This document shows positions 26,411 to 37,598 of a stretch of DNA of 64,000 bases, one piece after another; position 1 is the stretch's first letter, and each line of letters begins with the position of its first letter. The notes beneath the pieces were generated by a model, which worked only from the letters and a program-made list of their open reading frames with translations, was not told the origin of the DNA and did not search any database. Origin of the DNA: Theocolax elegans (lineage: Eukaryota > Arthropoda > Insecta > Hymenoptera > Cerocephalidae); assembly GCA_026168455.1 (NCBI GenBank), contig CM047425.1:2330001-2394000 (forward strand). Reading direction: 5' to 3'. The translations under genes and the position numbers were made by a program.

Positions 26411-26785
26411 GAGGACGCCGAACAGTCCTGTTTTACCGACATTGCTAAATTAATTATTTATTTAAGAAATAAGAATTTAATGCAGAAAATAAGAGTTGTT
26501 CCTACTTATTATAGTTAGTAGGAACCTAACGGTATTTTTTTTGTTTCGATAGATTGTTTTTTGAAAGAGAAAACTTTGAAATACTGAGCGTGCATTTTCA
26601 AAAAATATATCGTTGAGTATTCAAATTTTTCTCTTTCAAAAAATGTTTTATCGAAACAAAAAAAAATCGTTATTTTCCTAGTAACTATAATAAGTGAGGA
26701 CCAATCATATTTTTTGCGATAAGTCCTTATGTTTATAAAAAATTAATTTAGCAATGTCGGTAAAACAGAACTGTTTGGTGTTCTC
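26411..26785. mobile_element. 375-bp palindromic MITE with TTAA target duplication
   Basis: TTAA at 26407-26410 and 26786-26789 flank ends GAGGACGCCGAACAG and CTGTTTGGTGTTCTC. The terminal inverted repeats extend about 50 bp through CTGTTTTACCGACATTGC. Further complementary arms (TTTCGATAGATTGTTTTTTG and its inverse) make nearly the whole element foldable. A TTAA duplication is the hallmark of piggyBac-superfamily transposition, so this is inferred to be a non-autonomous member. No coding sequence is present. Confidence 0.75.
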
Positions 26786-26789
26786 TTAA

Positions 26790-27194
26790 AAAGAGGTGAA
26801 CATGAAGAAAATTTAATAAAATACTTAATTGATCTAAATGTAATTGATTCTTCTCATATAATTCAGAAAATAAAGTGTATAATGTAAAAATATTAAAATT
26901 AATAATTTTTTAACGTTTTATTTTTAACATTTATTTTTTTATTTAAATTCAATTTTTTTAATTGAGTAATATCTCTTTATCTGTTTAAAAAATACTATTT
27001 AAAAAACCGTCGCATTATTATAATAATTTAAGAAAATTATTGAAAATTTTAATTAATTTCTAATATGTTTTTATTAATATCACTGATATCTATAAGAACC
27101 GAATTAATTAATTGAAATATTTTAATGAGTTTAATAGAATATTGTAATAAATTTAAAATTATAAATTACTCTAATTTAACTATTTATTTTACCT
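26790..27194. other. AT-rich DNA, no gene seen
   Basis: The interval between the MITE and the retrotransposon tail is extremely A/T-rich and shows no coding frame, RNA gene or clear repeat structure. Confidence 0.4.
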
Positions 27195-29290
27195 ATTTAG
27201 TTTCTAGTTTAGTTTAGTTTATTTATTTCCATGTATAGATAACGTACAGTTTTCTTTTTACATTTGTAACCCGACAATTTTTCCGAATTCTTACATTTAA
27301 TAATGCATAAGTAATAAATATAATAATAAATATGTTTAACAATAATATTTGATATTTACATTTTCCTTTCTCTAATTATAATAAATAATTATTTATCTTA
27401 AACAGTTCTTTGAGTTTTGCATGTTTTTTTTTTCCTATTTCTTATCTAATTCTATTCTACCTTTCCTTCATTTCTCTCTAATCTAACTTGCTTTTCGAAA
27501 TCTCTGCTATATCTACAAATTTCTTCTATCGGCCTATTTCTAAATATTTCCTTTAATTTCTCCTGAAAATTACCCTCCTGTTTTGATAGCCCTCTTTTGT
27601 CTACTTCCACTATCCATTCCCTTTTTATTTTTCTTCTAGCCTCTCTACATTTCCATATATGCTCTAACGTCTCTGTCTCCCTTTTACATAACCTACATGT
27701 ACGGTCTGTATACCCTTTATTTCCTGCTAACCCTATATTTCCACAACGTATTCTCGCCCATTGTTCTTTAATTTTACCTTCTAACGATTTATCATCCCAA
27801 TATTTTTCTCTACCTATTTCTATCTTCCAGTTTTTATATTTTTCCCAGTATCTCGACTTATCTATTCTATTCCAATTTGCTTGCAATTCCTGTTCTATCT
27901 TTACCTCTACTGCTTTTTCTCCTTTTTTCTTTATCTTTGTTTTATCATTTTCTCCTATTATACCTTTTATCCCTTCTCCATCCCCCATGTTAAAAAAGGA
28001 TTTCACAACTTTTCTTCCCCATTCTGATGGGTAACCATTTGTGATTCCTCTAATATCTTCCTTTAAGCATATTTTCGGTAACCTTTCATCTCCCATCTCA
28101 TTAATTGCTATTAAATATTTAAAAGCCCTTTTCCAGTTACCTATTTCAAAGCTGTGCTTTCCCGATTCCATTTTCCAAATATATGCCGGCGTATTTGCAT
28201 TTAAACCCATTGCCATTTTTACGTATCTACTTTGAATGATTTCAATTTCCTCCCATCTTTCCCATCCCCAAATTTCTACCCCATAACAGCAACTCGCCTT
28301 TATTATCGAATCTAGTAAATACAGCCTGTCCTTTAAATTATTAATCCTACCTCTTTTCCAAATACCCCATATTGTGTTAATTGCCTTTTTTACTTTGTTT
28401 GCCATTCTTTTAATGTGTGTTGTATCCCTATTTTTTGTCGTAAACCAGTATCCTAAATAATTATACTCTTTAACTACCCCAATCTCCTCTCCCATGAATT
28501 TCCATTCCTCCTTTTTCACCCTCCTTCCTCCTCTACTAAAAATCATTATTTTCGTTTTCTTCGTGTTTACTTCTAGTCCATTCTTTTTACTAAATTTTTC
28601 CAAGTCTTTAATCATGTTATTTAACCCCTCTTTACTGTCCGCTAATGCTACTACATCATCTGCGAATTTAAGACAAAAAATTTTTTCTTTTCCTATGACT
28701 GTTCCTCCCTCATTTTTTCTTACCCAGTCCTCCTCTAGGTCTTCTATATATATATTAAAGATTAAAGGGCTCAATGGGCATCCTTGTTTTACTCCTTTTA
28801 TAGTTTTAAATCTTTCCGAAATCCCTTGCCCTGTTATGACTTCATTTACCGTTTTAGAGTATATGTTCTTTACCACCTTTAAGAATTTTTCCTTTATTCC
28901 CATTCTTCCTAACTTCTCTATCATAATTTTCCTGTCAATCGAATCAAAAGCTGTTTTAAAGTCAATAAAGCATGCATATACCTTCCCCCCTTTTTCCTTC
29001 AATTTATTATTTATGATACTTTTTAAAGTAAAAATATGATCTCTAGTGCTCCTGCCTTTTCTAAACCCTGCTTGACTTTCTTTTAGCTTTTTTTCTTTTT
29101 CTAGCCAATTCCTTAATCTATTAGTTAGTATGTTAGTTAGCAATTTATATCCTACGTTTAGTAAAGAAACCCCCCTGTAATTTGATGCTAAATTTTCATC
29201 TTGTGTTTTATATATCGGAAATATCCTAGCCACTTCCCACCCCTCAATTAATTTTCCATCCTCTAAAATTTGATTCACTATTTTACCTAT
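27195..29290 (-). mobile_element. 5'-truncated non-LTR retrotransposon (R1/jockey-like)
   Basis: The element lies on the minus strand. It contains most of an ORF2 with reverse transcriptase and a C-terminal CCHC motif. A presumed 3' untranslated region ends in an AAATAAATAAACTAAACTAAA-type tail (27200-27232 on the plus strand as its complement). It starts abruptly: an in-frame stop lies about 12 bases upstream of the first RT codons and no endonuclease domain is present, the typical outcome of incomplete target-primed reverse transcription. Target-site duplications could not be delimited. Confidence 0.75.
27452..29278 (-). CDS. Non-LTR reverse transcriptase ORF2 fragment
   Basis: This 608-codon open frame encodes the RT domain of a LINE-type element, which copies its own RNA at a nicked target. 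Visible motifs in order are NYRGVSLLN (~33-41), YACFIDFKTAFDSID with the first catalytic aspartate (~101-115), GVKQGCPLSPLIFNIY (~162-177) and the FADD catalytic pair (~205-208). Near the C-terminus, CRLC followed by HIWKC (~525-545) forms the CCHC motif usual in R1/jockey/I-type elements. No RNase H domain is evident. The apurinic endonuclease half is missing and the frame opens at a GTG with a stop just upstream, so it is a 5'-truncated copy. The frame is otherwise unbroken, which suggests recent insertion. Exact clade is not certain. Confidence 0.85.
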   Translation of the reverse strand: MNQILEDGKLIEGWEVARIFPIYKTQDENLASNYRGVSLLNVGYKLLTNILTNRLRNWLEKEKKLKESQAGFRKGRSTRDHIFTLKSIINNKLKEKGGKVYACFIDFKTAFDSIDRKIMIEKLGRMGIKEKFLKVVKNIYSKTVNEVITGQGISERFKTIKGVKQGCPLSPLIFNIYIEDLEEDWVRKNEGGTVIGKEKIFCLKFADDVVALADSKEGLNNMIKDLEKFSKKNGLEVNTKKTKIMIFSRGGRRVKKEEWKFMGEEIGVVKEYNYLGYWFTTKNRDTTHIKRMANKVKKAINTIWGIWKRGRINNLKDRLYLLDSIIKASCCYGVEIWGWERWEEIEIIQSRYVKMAMGLNANTPAYIWKMESGKHSFEIGNWKRAFKYLIAINEMGDERLPKICLKEDIRGITNGYPSEWGRKVVKSFFNMGDGEGIKGIIGENDKTKIKKKGEKAVEVKIEQELQANWNRIDKSRYWEKYKNWKIEIGREKYWDDKSLEGKIKEQWARIRCGNIGLAGNKGYTDRTCRLCKRETETLEHIWKCREARRKIKREWIVEVDKRGLSKQEGNFQEKLKEIFRNRPIEEICRYSRDFEKQVRLERNEGKVE

Positions 29291-32124
29291 TTATTATTCT
29301 GTTAATATTCAAAAAGTTTTACTACTGGTTTACTATATTAAAATGGTAATTACTATATTAAAATTCACTAATTTGTAAATGTTCATGAAAAGTATTAAAA
29401 TTTCTTAAGTTTATTTAAACAGTATAATTCTTAAAAATTAATAAAAGTCAATAAATATATTAAAAGTTAAAGAAAATGATCAAAACTATATTAAACCCAA
29501 AGAAAATTACCATATGGCAAAAAGTTATTAGAGTTCGCGTTTATTAACTTATACAAAATATATTTAATAAAAAATGATACAAATAATTCAAATATGAATT
29601 TTAATCCAATTAATTAAAAATTCATTAAAAATTTAAATATTAAATTAGTTGGTTATAACAATGTAAAATGTTAAAATAATTTAGAAAGGATTTAATAACT
29701 ATTAGAATATTTATAGATAATACTATATATACTCTGATTAAAGATTTAGTGAATTAATAAATTATTTAATTGCATAATCTTAAAAAATATTTTAATCTAA
29801 TAAAAATTTCTAAATATTTCTAAAAAAATTTAATTAATCTATATATATCGTATCCATTATAAAACTAAAATGAATCAAATCGTTACATAAAATAAAAAAA
29901 TATAATCAATATATAATACCGACACATAACATTGGTTTGAATTGTATATCAAGACACAAAAAAGAAATCGATCAAAATCCAAAATGTACCTAGAAAAAGA
30001 AATTTATATAGATCATTTTAGTCTTGCGTATAAGTATAGTGTTTCTTTGGCTAAATGCTTACGATGATCGTGCCACCAATAAACAAGAAAATCGGCTTAC
30101 ACACGTATACACGTATATATATATATGATGTATGTGTCTGGATTAATTGAGACACGCGTTTAGGAATATACCCAAATTACGTTATATGACTTCATTTCCG
30201 ATTGTGTTGTTCCGTTTATATTATCTTATTTTTCATCATGGAAATTTATATCTTATGAATTATTTTTTTTTAATGGTATGTATATACATACGTATATTAC
30301 GTGCATAAAGGAGTTTGTGTCACTTGAATTTTATTTTAGTGGATTATAGAATTATTATTGGTCGTAATAATGAATTGAAAATGATAAAAAGTAAATAAAT
30401 AAATTAAAAAATAAAATTAAAAAATTAAAAAAATAAATAAAATTAGAAGAACAAAAAAAATTTTTTTTAAATAAATGAAAATTAAAATATTAAATACAAA
30501 TGAAAAATAAAATAAAATAATAAAAATATACGTTACAATCACTTTCACTACGATTTCATATATCAAAATTGAGGTTTTTAAGATTGCATGAAATCATTTT
30601 TTGGACATTACGGTTTGGACATTTAGTAGTTACCGACACTTAGCGTGCATTAATAGGTCAAATTACTAGTTTTTAAGTACAAAAAAAAACCTTTAATTAA
30701 TCCTACAATTTCTATTTTCGTTAAAATGCATAGATTAAAAAAATAATACAAATACAATAAAGTAGTATAAAAAAAAGCATTATAATTTCCTAGGAGAAAG
30801 ATAATTGTATTAAAAAAGTAAATTATTAAAAAAATTCCTCTAAAGAAAATTTTGTATTTATCTTGCCACGTATAAAGTAAAACTAATGTTAAAAAAAAAA
30901 AAGTAAATAGCAAAAAAATAAATATTAATTGATATCGAAGAGTACTGCGTGTCGTCGAGCTCTAAAAGTATATACATACAAAATATAAAATGTCATTTTG
31001 TATTAAAAAATAATAAATCACCGTATTAAAATCAATTTTATCTAAAAAAAAATCCAATTAATAATAAAATAAACAATCAATCTCTTTATTGCTGACACTA
31101 CAATGAATCAATCGAAACATTCGACATATGACCTTAAAATATTAAAACACTATAAATAATTATAACAAGAAATAAATTTTTTTTAAATATCTATCACAAT
31201 TAAACGAAAAAAAAGAGAGAGAAATATACAATAACTAGCTTAATCAAAGGTTCCTTGAAACTGCGATCTATATAAAATTGAGCTCGCGCTCACAGCATGA
31301 AAACTCCCGTAAATTAGTAGAGCTCTTGAACCAGCAATATATATATATATATATACATGTACACACTCACGCAGAGTAATCTCGTACTTTCTGACCGCTC
31401 AATCGAAACGAACGACCTTGCCTATAGAGACCTGGTACTTATCATTTTTTTTTATAATCATATGTGTATGCTCAGTCTCATTTGCGTTTGCGCTCGTTTG
31501 CGCAAAAATAATTAAACGAACTGACCGATGTTGTTTGCGTTAATTGATTATTATAGTTGCGAAATTAAATTTCTTTTGAATTTAATTCGAATCGAAAATT
31601 TGTATATGCGATTTGATAATAATAATAAAGGTTTTTTTAAGGCGAACGGATGGTTGATTAATTTGTAATTTTAATATTGAACGAGAAGTAATTGTGAATT
31701 TTATGAGAACTTAATTGACATACTTTAAAAATTGTATTTTATTTTCTTTTAATTTTGAAAAGAAATTTAATGGTTTTTTTAAAATCAATTGGATAGTATA
31801 TCATATATTTAGAAGGAATATATCATATAAATTAAAAAAAAAGAATTTTGTTTAATATTTCAAAATAAAATTTTTGAACTTCTTTTTAAATTCTTATCTT
31901 CACTAATTAATTTCAGTAATTCTTTAAATTTTAATTAATTAGTATATAGTTAAAATTTTAATATTCTAATAAACAATTAAATTTCATGCATATATATATG
32001 ATATATACTTCATTACTCTAAAAAAATGCTTTGAAAAAAAACCATTTCCTTTATACGTATAATAATAATCAGCATTCGCAAGGTGGTTAAACAAACCAAT
32101 AATTGGGACATTTGAAACCAACAG
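29291..32124. other. AT-rich intergenic DNA
   Basis: No coding region is supported here. A less A/T-rich patch with CACTCACGCAGAG and TTTGCGCTCGTTTGCGC lies at about 31360-31510 and could be a promoter or leader, perhaps of the growth-factor gene that follows. A short (TA)n occurs at about 31338-31355. The missing signal-peptide exon of the downstream gene should lie here or inside the upstream repeats, but I could not identify it. Confidence 0.4.
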
Positions 32125-35005
32125 CTCGTCGAATTATCCTTGGTGAATTGGGCAGCAAACGGAGCGAACGTATGGTCGACCAACAGGATCTACCGTGACA
32201 ATAAATTACCATGGTTCGAATTCGAAGGTGATTTGAATACCGTTTACGATTTCCAGCGATCTTTTGGTGAAAAAAATTCGAATCCAAAGGATGCATCTTA
32301 TTTGCTACCTGAGGACACCTACGACGAGTTTCAAAATCCTGAAAATTTTGACGAGGACGTCAGCGAGGAAAGATTGAATAGGAACGATCGAAGCTTATTA
32401 CCCGTGAGTATGCAATCGTATCTAACTTTTTTTTTTATTCCATCGCCTTGATTGAGTGACTAATAAAAATAAAATGTATCAGAATAATAAAGAATTAGTT
32501 AATTGTTTTAATAAATTATTTAAAAAAATTTATATTCATTATTCTAAGCAAATATATAACTTCATGTAAGAGGTTTAATTGCATTGATAAAAAATAATTA
32601 TATGCTCTAATTAATTGATCAATTATTACGCTTTAATTAATTAATTATCGTTGTACAAATTTATTTTTTAATAGTATATTACGCTCTAATTAATTGATTA
32701 ATAGAAAAATTTTGTTTACTATTTTTTTCATATAGTTTGCTTTATACTTGACGGTCTTTTATTTTTTCAAGGAGTACCGCAATTTGTGCGACACGGTCAC
32801 TCGGAAAGTGGAGCTGAAAAACGATCCGTCGTACGAGTATCAGCCTCCTCATTATCACGAGGTGTATTGCAAAAGTTATTCGTCTCTGATTGACGATCAG
32901 CCGCCGAAATCTATTGGTCCTTCGAAACAGGTGAAGTTATATACATTTTTTAAAATGTTTTTGATAATAATTTACGGGATTAAAAAAACAGACGTACACG
33001 CACATAGAAGCAAAAATTAACACGTGTATCACATACATTCACATAAAATCATCAGTTACACAGATTAAACCTTTAACGCCCAAATAGACATTTTTTTTTC
33101 GATATTCGTAGTTGTTATTTAATGTATAAATCGATGCGTGACATAATGCTGATTTTTTTCTATACAGCTTCAGATGCATTCTTTTAAATGCCGTCGTGAA
33201 AATAGACCTATCTTGAAATAAAGTTATGATTTTTCAAACATTAAAAAATGCAATAAATTTATTTAGTTCTTTTTTTAGTTAATTTTTTTTATAAGAGACA
33301 ATAATTTAAAAATTTTCTGTTTTTGACCAAAAGTCTATCGATTGTTATACTTTAACCCTGATGTATTTTTTGTTTTTCATTGCTATTCCAAAAAATTGAT
33401 TTGGATGAAAATTTACGTAAAAATAACGAAAAACGATTAAAATTAATTATTTTTTCGCTAAGATTTGTACATTAAATAACAAACTACGAATAGCGAGAAA
33501 GGATTTGCTCTATTTGGACGTTAATCGGTTAAGAAGTTTGAAATTCACCTTAAAATTTTGGACATTTGTGGACATAACCGTAACGAAAAAAATATTTTAA
33601 TAATATTACTTTAATATTTATATTAAAATAATACTTCTCAATCGGTCAACGACTCGGATGGTAATACATAATGATTTTAATATCCCATTAAAATGTTTCA
33701 CGCGATTTTTCTTAAATTTTGATATAAGTTTTAAAAATATTTGAAAAAACACTACACTATTTAAATGACTCGAATGGTAACACAAAGATTTTAACAACCT
33801 CCACAAAGGGGGTACCAAAGTCAATTTTTATCCTCTCTACCATATCAATTGAGCTAAATGAAAAATTCAATCGCAATTAGTAAAATATAATAATGCTATT
33901 GGATGCAAATTTTTTTCGATTATTTAACATCTTTTATTAACATCTTTAAAATGTCTTAAGGGGATGTCAGACTCAAAAAAAGGTCGTTTTTAATATTTTT
34001 TTATAAACACAAGAATAAATTTTTGAAAAAATCGTAAACGCCATGCCCTTAGGCATGTTTTAAACAGTATACTCAAATTTTTTCAGATTTTTAAATTTAA
34101 ATTTAATCCTGATTTTTGCGTTGAAAATTCATGCCTCTTTAGATCAATATTTACCGACCAAAAATTGTTTATTCAATTATTATTAACAAATTTATTTTAT
34201 CTTAAAAAATCAAAACGCCATGCCCTCGCTTTTGTTTTGAACTATTCAAATGAATTTTGTTCAGATTTTTAATTTAATATTTTTAACATAATTCTTATGT
34301 TGAAAGGTGTAACTTGGGTTCGACATCCCGTTAAACAGTTTACAATGAAATACGAGTTTTGAGACTGAGATATAAGAGATTTTTTATTCAAGCGCTTACT
34401 ACAATTTTTTATAAAGATTTGATGAAAGTACGAAAATACGCGTATTTCTTTATAAACAATTTTTACCTCTCTACAAATTTTGAGACAACAAATTTGATAA
34501 TGCAATCGCGTTTTCGAGAAATCCCTTATATAATACCAAAAGGTGTTGATTACATATTACACCCGAATCATATATTTTTGATACGAAAACGCGATTTATC
34601 TTTTTCGTCTAAAATTTGTCACTGAAATCGCGTCTTCTCTTACTGTATCAAATATTCTCATATATATTTATATAAATAATAACTCAATTCTACGCTTACC
34701 TCGGTTGATAAGGCAGGAAGGATAAAAATTGACTTCGACACCCCGTTAGTATCTAATAAATACATTTTATTATTTTATTTAAAAAAAAAAAATTATTTAT
34801 CATTTTATTATTGAATTACTTTTTCTTACCGATGCAGAAATGCGCTCATCCGAGTTTCCACTGCGTGCAGAGAAGTCGAACCTTGTTCTTGGTGAGGCGC
34901 CGATGGGATAACGAGTGTTGGGAGCCGATAACAAAAGTCGTAGCCAGTGGTTGCGACTGCATGTGGCCGGTTTCTACTTTAGGAGACATTTCTATACACT
35001 ACTGA
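32125..35005 (+). CDS. Secreted cystine-knot factor, Trunk-like (3' exons)
   Basis: Three exons join in phase 0: 32125-32403, 32772-32930 and 34838-35005, with donors GTGAGT and GTGAAG and acceptors TTTTCAAG and GATGCAG. They encode about 201 residues ending at a TGA. The C-terminal half has seven cysteines (LCDTVT, VYCKSY, KCAHP, FHCVQ, NECWE and the pair in GCDCMWP), a layout I associate with the Trunk/noggin-like cystine-knot ligands. In insects Trunk activates the Torso receptor kinase in terminal patterning. A basic stretch, RLNRNDR, precedes the cysteine domain and resembles a furin-type cleavage site. The N-terminus is missing: an in-frame stop at 32113 forces an upstream exon that should carry the signal peptide. 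The second intron hosts two MITEs. A polyadenylation signal AATAAA follows at 35163. Spätzle-type neurotrophins are the main alternative. Confidence 0.6.
33077..33520. mobile_element. 444-bp MITE with TTAA target duplication (intronic)
   Basis: TTAA at 33073-33076 and 33521-33524 flank ends CGCCCAAATAGA and TCTATTTGGACG. The inverted repeats continue with ATTCGTAGTTGTTATTTAATG against its inverse near 33470, with a few mismatches. It sits in the second intron of the Trunk-like gene and has no coding capacity. TTAA duplication implies piggyBac-type mobilisation. Confidence 0.7.
33960..34330. mobile_element. 371-bp MITE, GGGATGTC family, with TTAA target duplication
   Basis: TTAA at 33956-33959 and 34331-34334 flank GGGGATGTCAGACTC at the left end and GGGTTCGACATCCCG at the right. 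Blocks shared with the copy at 41869-42248 include GCCCTTAGGCATGTTTTAAA and TTTTGTTCAGATTTTTAAT. It lies in the same intron as the MITE at 33077-33520. The short open frames that run through it are not genes. Confidence 0.75.
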
Positions 35006-37598
35006 CTGATGTGCCAATCACGAAGATACATCATTTAACGTTGATATAATATATTATTTATAAACATACACAAAAGACTTATTTTTTAAGCTATATTATC
35101 ATCTAGTCACCGCATCATTGTGAATATTATGTATTACTTTTGTTTTAATTTTTAATTTATTGAATAAACCGATGAAAATTTAACGATCTTTGCTTCTTTT
35201 TTCTTTCAATTGTTTTATTATTACTATTAAGCACGAGAAATTTTGGTTGTTCGGTTAATAATTATCAATTATTAAATGGTAAGTATATAGCTGAATTTAA
35301 TAATTATATTTTCAAATTTAAAACAAATATTGAGTTATTATTGAATATGAAAATATGTATTGAAGGTTTATCATTTAATGATTGTAAGAATACATTTTAT
35401 TTTACTTTTTTTTAAGTCTATATGTATCGGCTTCACGAAAGAAAATAGAACGAAAAACTGTAGTTTAGAATCATTTAAAAAATACGAATAATTTTTTCAA
35501 AAATATCAGAGCCTTTGTTTGAATTTTTCCAATTTTCCGAACATTTCAAAAATTTTTTCGTAGAGTCGATACTTTTCGTAAGAAAAAAATTAAAGCAGAT
35601 TATAATCGGTGTTCTCACAGTCAGGGTGCTCTTGAAGGAAGCAAAAGTTGACCTAAACTATGTCTAAAATTGCTAAAACGTAAGTTTAATTTGGTTTCAT
35701 TTTATTTTTTAGAGTTTTGCAGATACTTCTTTCTTTCCGTACATTATCACCTATTTTCTTCAGTACATTAATTTACTTATTTATTATTTTATTTTATTTA
35801 TTTATTTAACAGATAATAATTACAAAATTATTATTACAATATTTTAACTACAAATCAATGTTAGTACATTAATTGTTACTGTAGATTTTAATTTCAAATA
35901 ATTTTTCTAAAATTTTTTTGTTACCTTTTTAATATTTAAAATAATAATAATAATTTATGAATAAAATATATTCTAACTAAAATTTAGTTTTTAATTAAAG
36001 AAGACTCTTTTTACTCTTCGTCCACTACAGTCATTGGAATTTCCCAGAGTATGGCCTTTTAAAAAATTAAAAAATCGATCTCCAATTTGGACTCGTCAGT
36101 AATACATTTTATTTTTTTGTCGCTGATTAGTACCAAATTGGGAGCATAATAAGAGCGTCGTTAAATAAAATAAAAAAATATATATTTTATACGTGTGTAT
36201 ACATCTTACCCAAGATAAATTTGTTTTTCTTAAAAATAATAATTATTATTTTTGTAATATCAAAATCAACGCATAATCTTACATTGTAAAGAAGATAAAA
36301 TAAAAAGTGAAGAACATAAATTAAAAACAATTTAAGAAATTCTGTATTGTAATTTGTACAGCATTGTAATTTTTGCAGTATTGTAACTGTAAAATTGCAA
36401 ATAAGTATATTAATCTATATTTATGTGTGTACATATAAAACAATAAATAATAATTCCACTCCTTTTCTTTTTTACACAAATTTCTCTCAAAAAAGAAACA
36501 ATATTATTCACTCTCCGTTGACATAAATGTTACTTATTATGACAGCTAGCGGGGACAACTCTTTGTTATTATCTAAAACAATTATTTTTACAATAAACAC
36601 GGAATAATATCTATGTACATTTTTTGGCGTTAAATTTGAAGTTCTAAAGAGCCTTCTAGCTGTACATGCCAGCGTTCGAGTATTTTCGTTTACTTCTCTC
36701 CAACGTTTTTGTACTCCGAAGTCATTCGGTTTATACCAACTCAGCCAGTTTTACCGTTTTTGTAATCTTTCGTTTTTTGAAAATTCGCGCGATTAGAAAA
36801 GCTCGTGCGCATGCGATCTCCGCATTTCCAGTTACTGCGCATGCGCGTTACTGCTCTTGAATTGTTATTGGCATAATTAATTATACGGATTGTTGTTAAT
36901 TAATCCATGGTCAATATGCACTTTTTTTGATAGAATAAGTAATTTAAAGTAACTTGGTAACAGTTTTTAGTCGACCAGAATGTACAGGAAAACTCAGTAT
37001 AGGTTTGTGAGATATATCTCGTAATTTTACTTTTAGCATATATCTATACATTTTCACTCATTTATTAATTTATTTATTTACTTTATTTATATACTTTTTT
37101 TTCAAGATATAGAAAAGTGATCAGTTTCAATGTAAGACATTTTTCTTACGGTATTTTCTTCTTTCACGAAATTTAATGAAATGTCTACGAGACGCGTGGT
37201 GTGTTCAATTGTTTGTTTGATGAAATCACGTGACGATATTACGTATACAACACACTGTAAGTATCTACCGGCTGATCACTGTGTATGCACTTGCAGTGTA
37301 CAAACAACGAAACTGAGAAGAAGAGGAGTATTGTGTATTTTTCAGTTCTGCCGATAAACGTTTACGAATTTCGTAAAGTTAAGATGACGCGTCTATTGTA
37401 AAAAATTGGACTAATCAAGCGAAAGTGTCGTAAGAGGAAATTTATAGTGTAGTTATATATTTTTTGTATGCGTAACCTCAAAAGTATATATTTTGTGTGG
37501 TGTGCTTATTCGTTGTTTCCTTTTTACTTTTCAGGTGCAATTTAGGAGTATGATTTAGATAAAGTAATAGAAGTAAAGACAAATTTCAACAATTAACA
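35006..37598. other. Intergenic DNA with NXF gene promoter/leader at its right end
   Basis: A poly(A) signal for the upstream gene lies at 35163. An A/T-rich (TTTA)n stretch at about 35780-35815 may be a LINE tail remnant. From about 36660 to 36860 the composition is less A/T-rich and includes two copies of CGCATGCG. The last ~350 bases before 37599 probably hold the NXF promoter and 5' leader. TTTTCAG strings near 37344 and 37535 allow a leader intron, but none can be proved. Confidence 0.4.
36530..36655. repeat. Truncated MITE, TTTCGCGCC-arm family (copy 3)
   Basis: Only one arm is left: GACAGCTAGCGGGGACAACT, then ATTATTTTTACAATAAACACGG, then TTGGCGTTAAATTTG match the right half of the copy at 12880-13203. 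The opposite arm is absent. Confidence 0.55.

Noticed and set aside
27597..29039. Plus-strand frames of 145, 64 and 181 codons
   Set aside because: They are shadows of the reverse transcriptase gene on the opposite strand.
34269..34625. Open frames on both strands inside the Trunk-like intron
   Set aside because: They overlap a MITE and flanking intron, with no coding signature.
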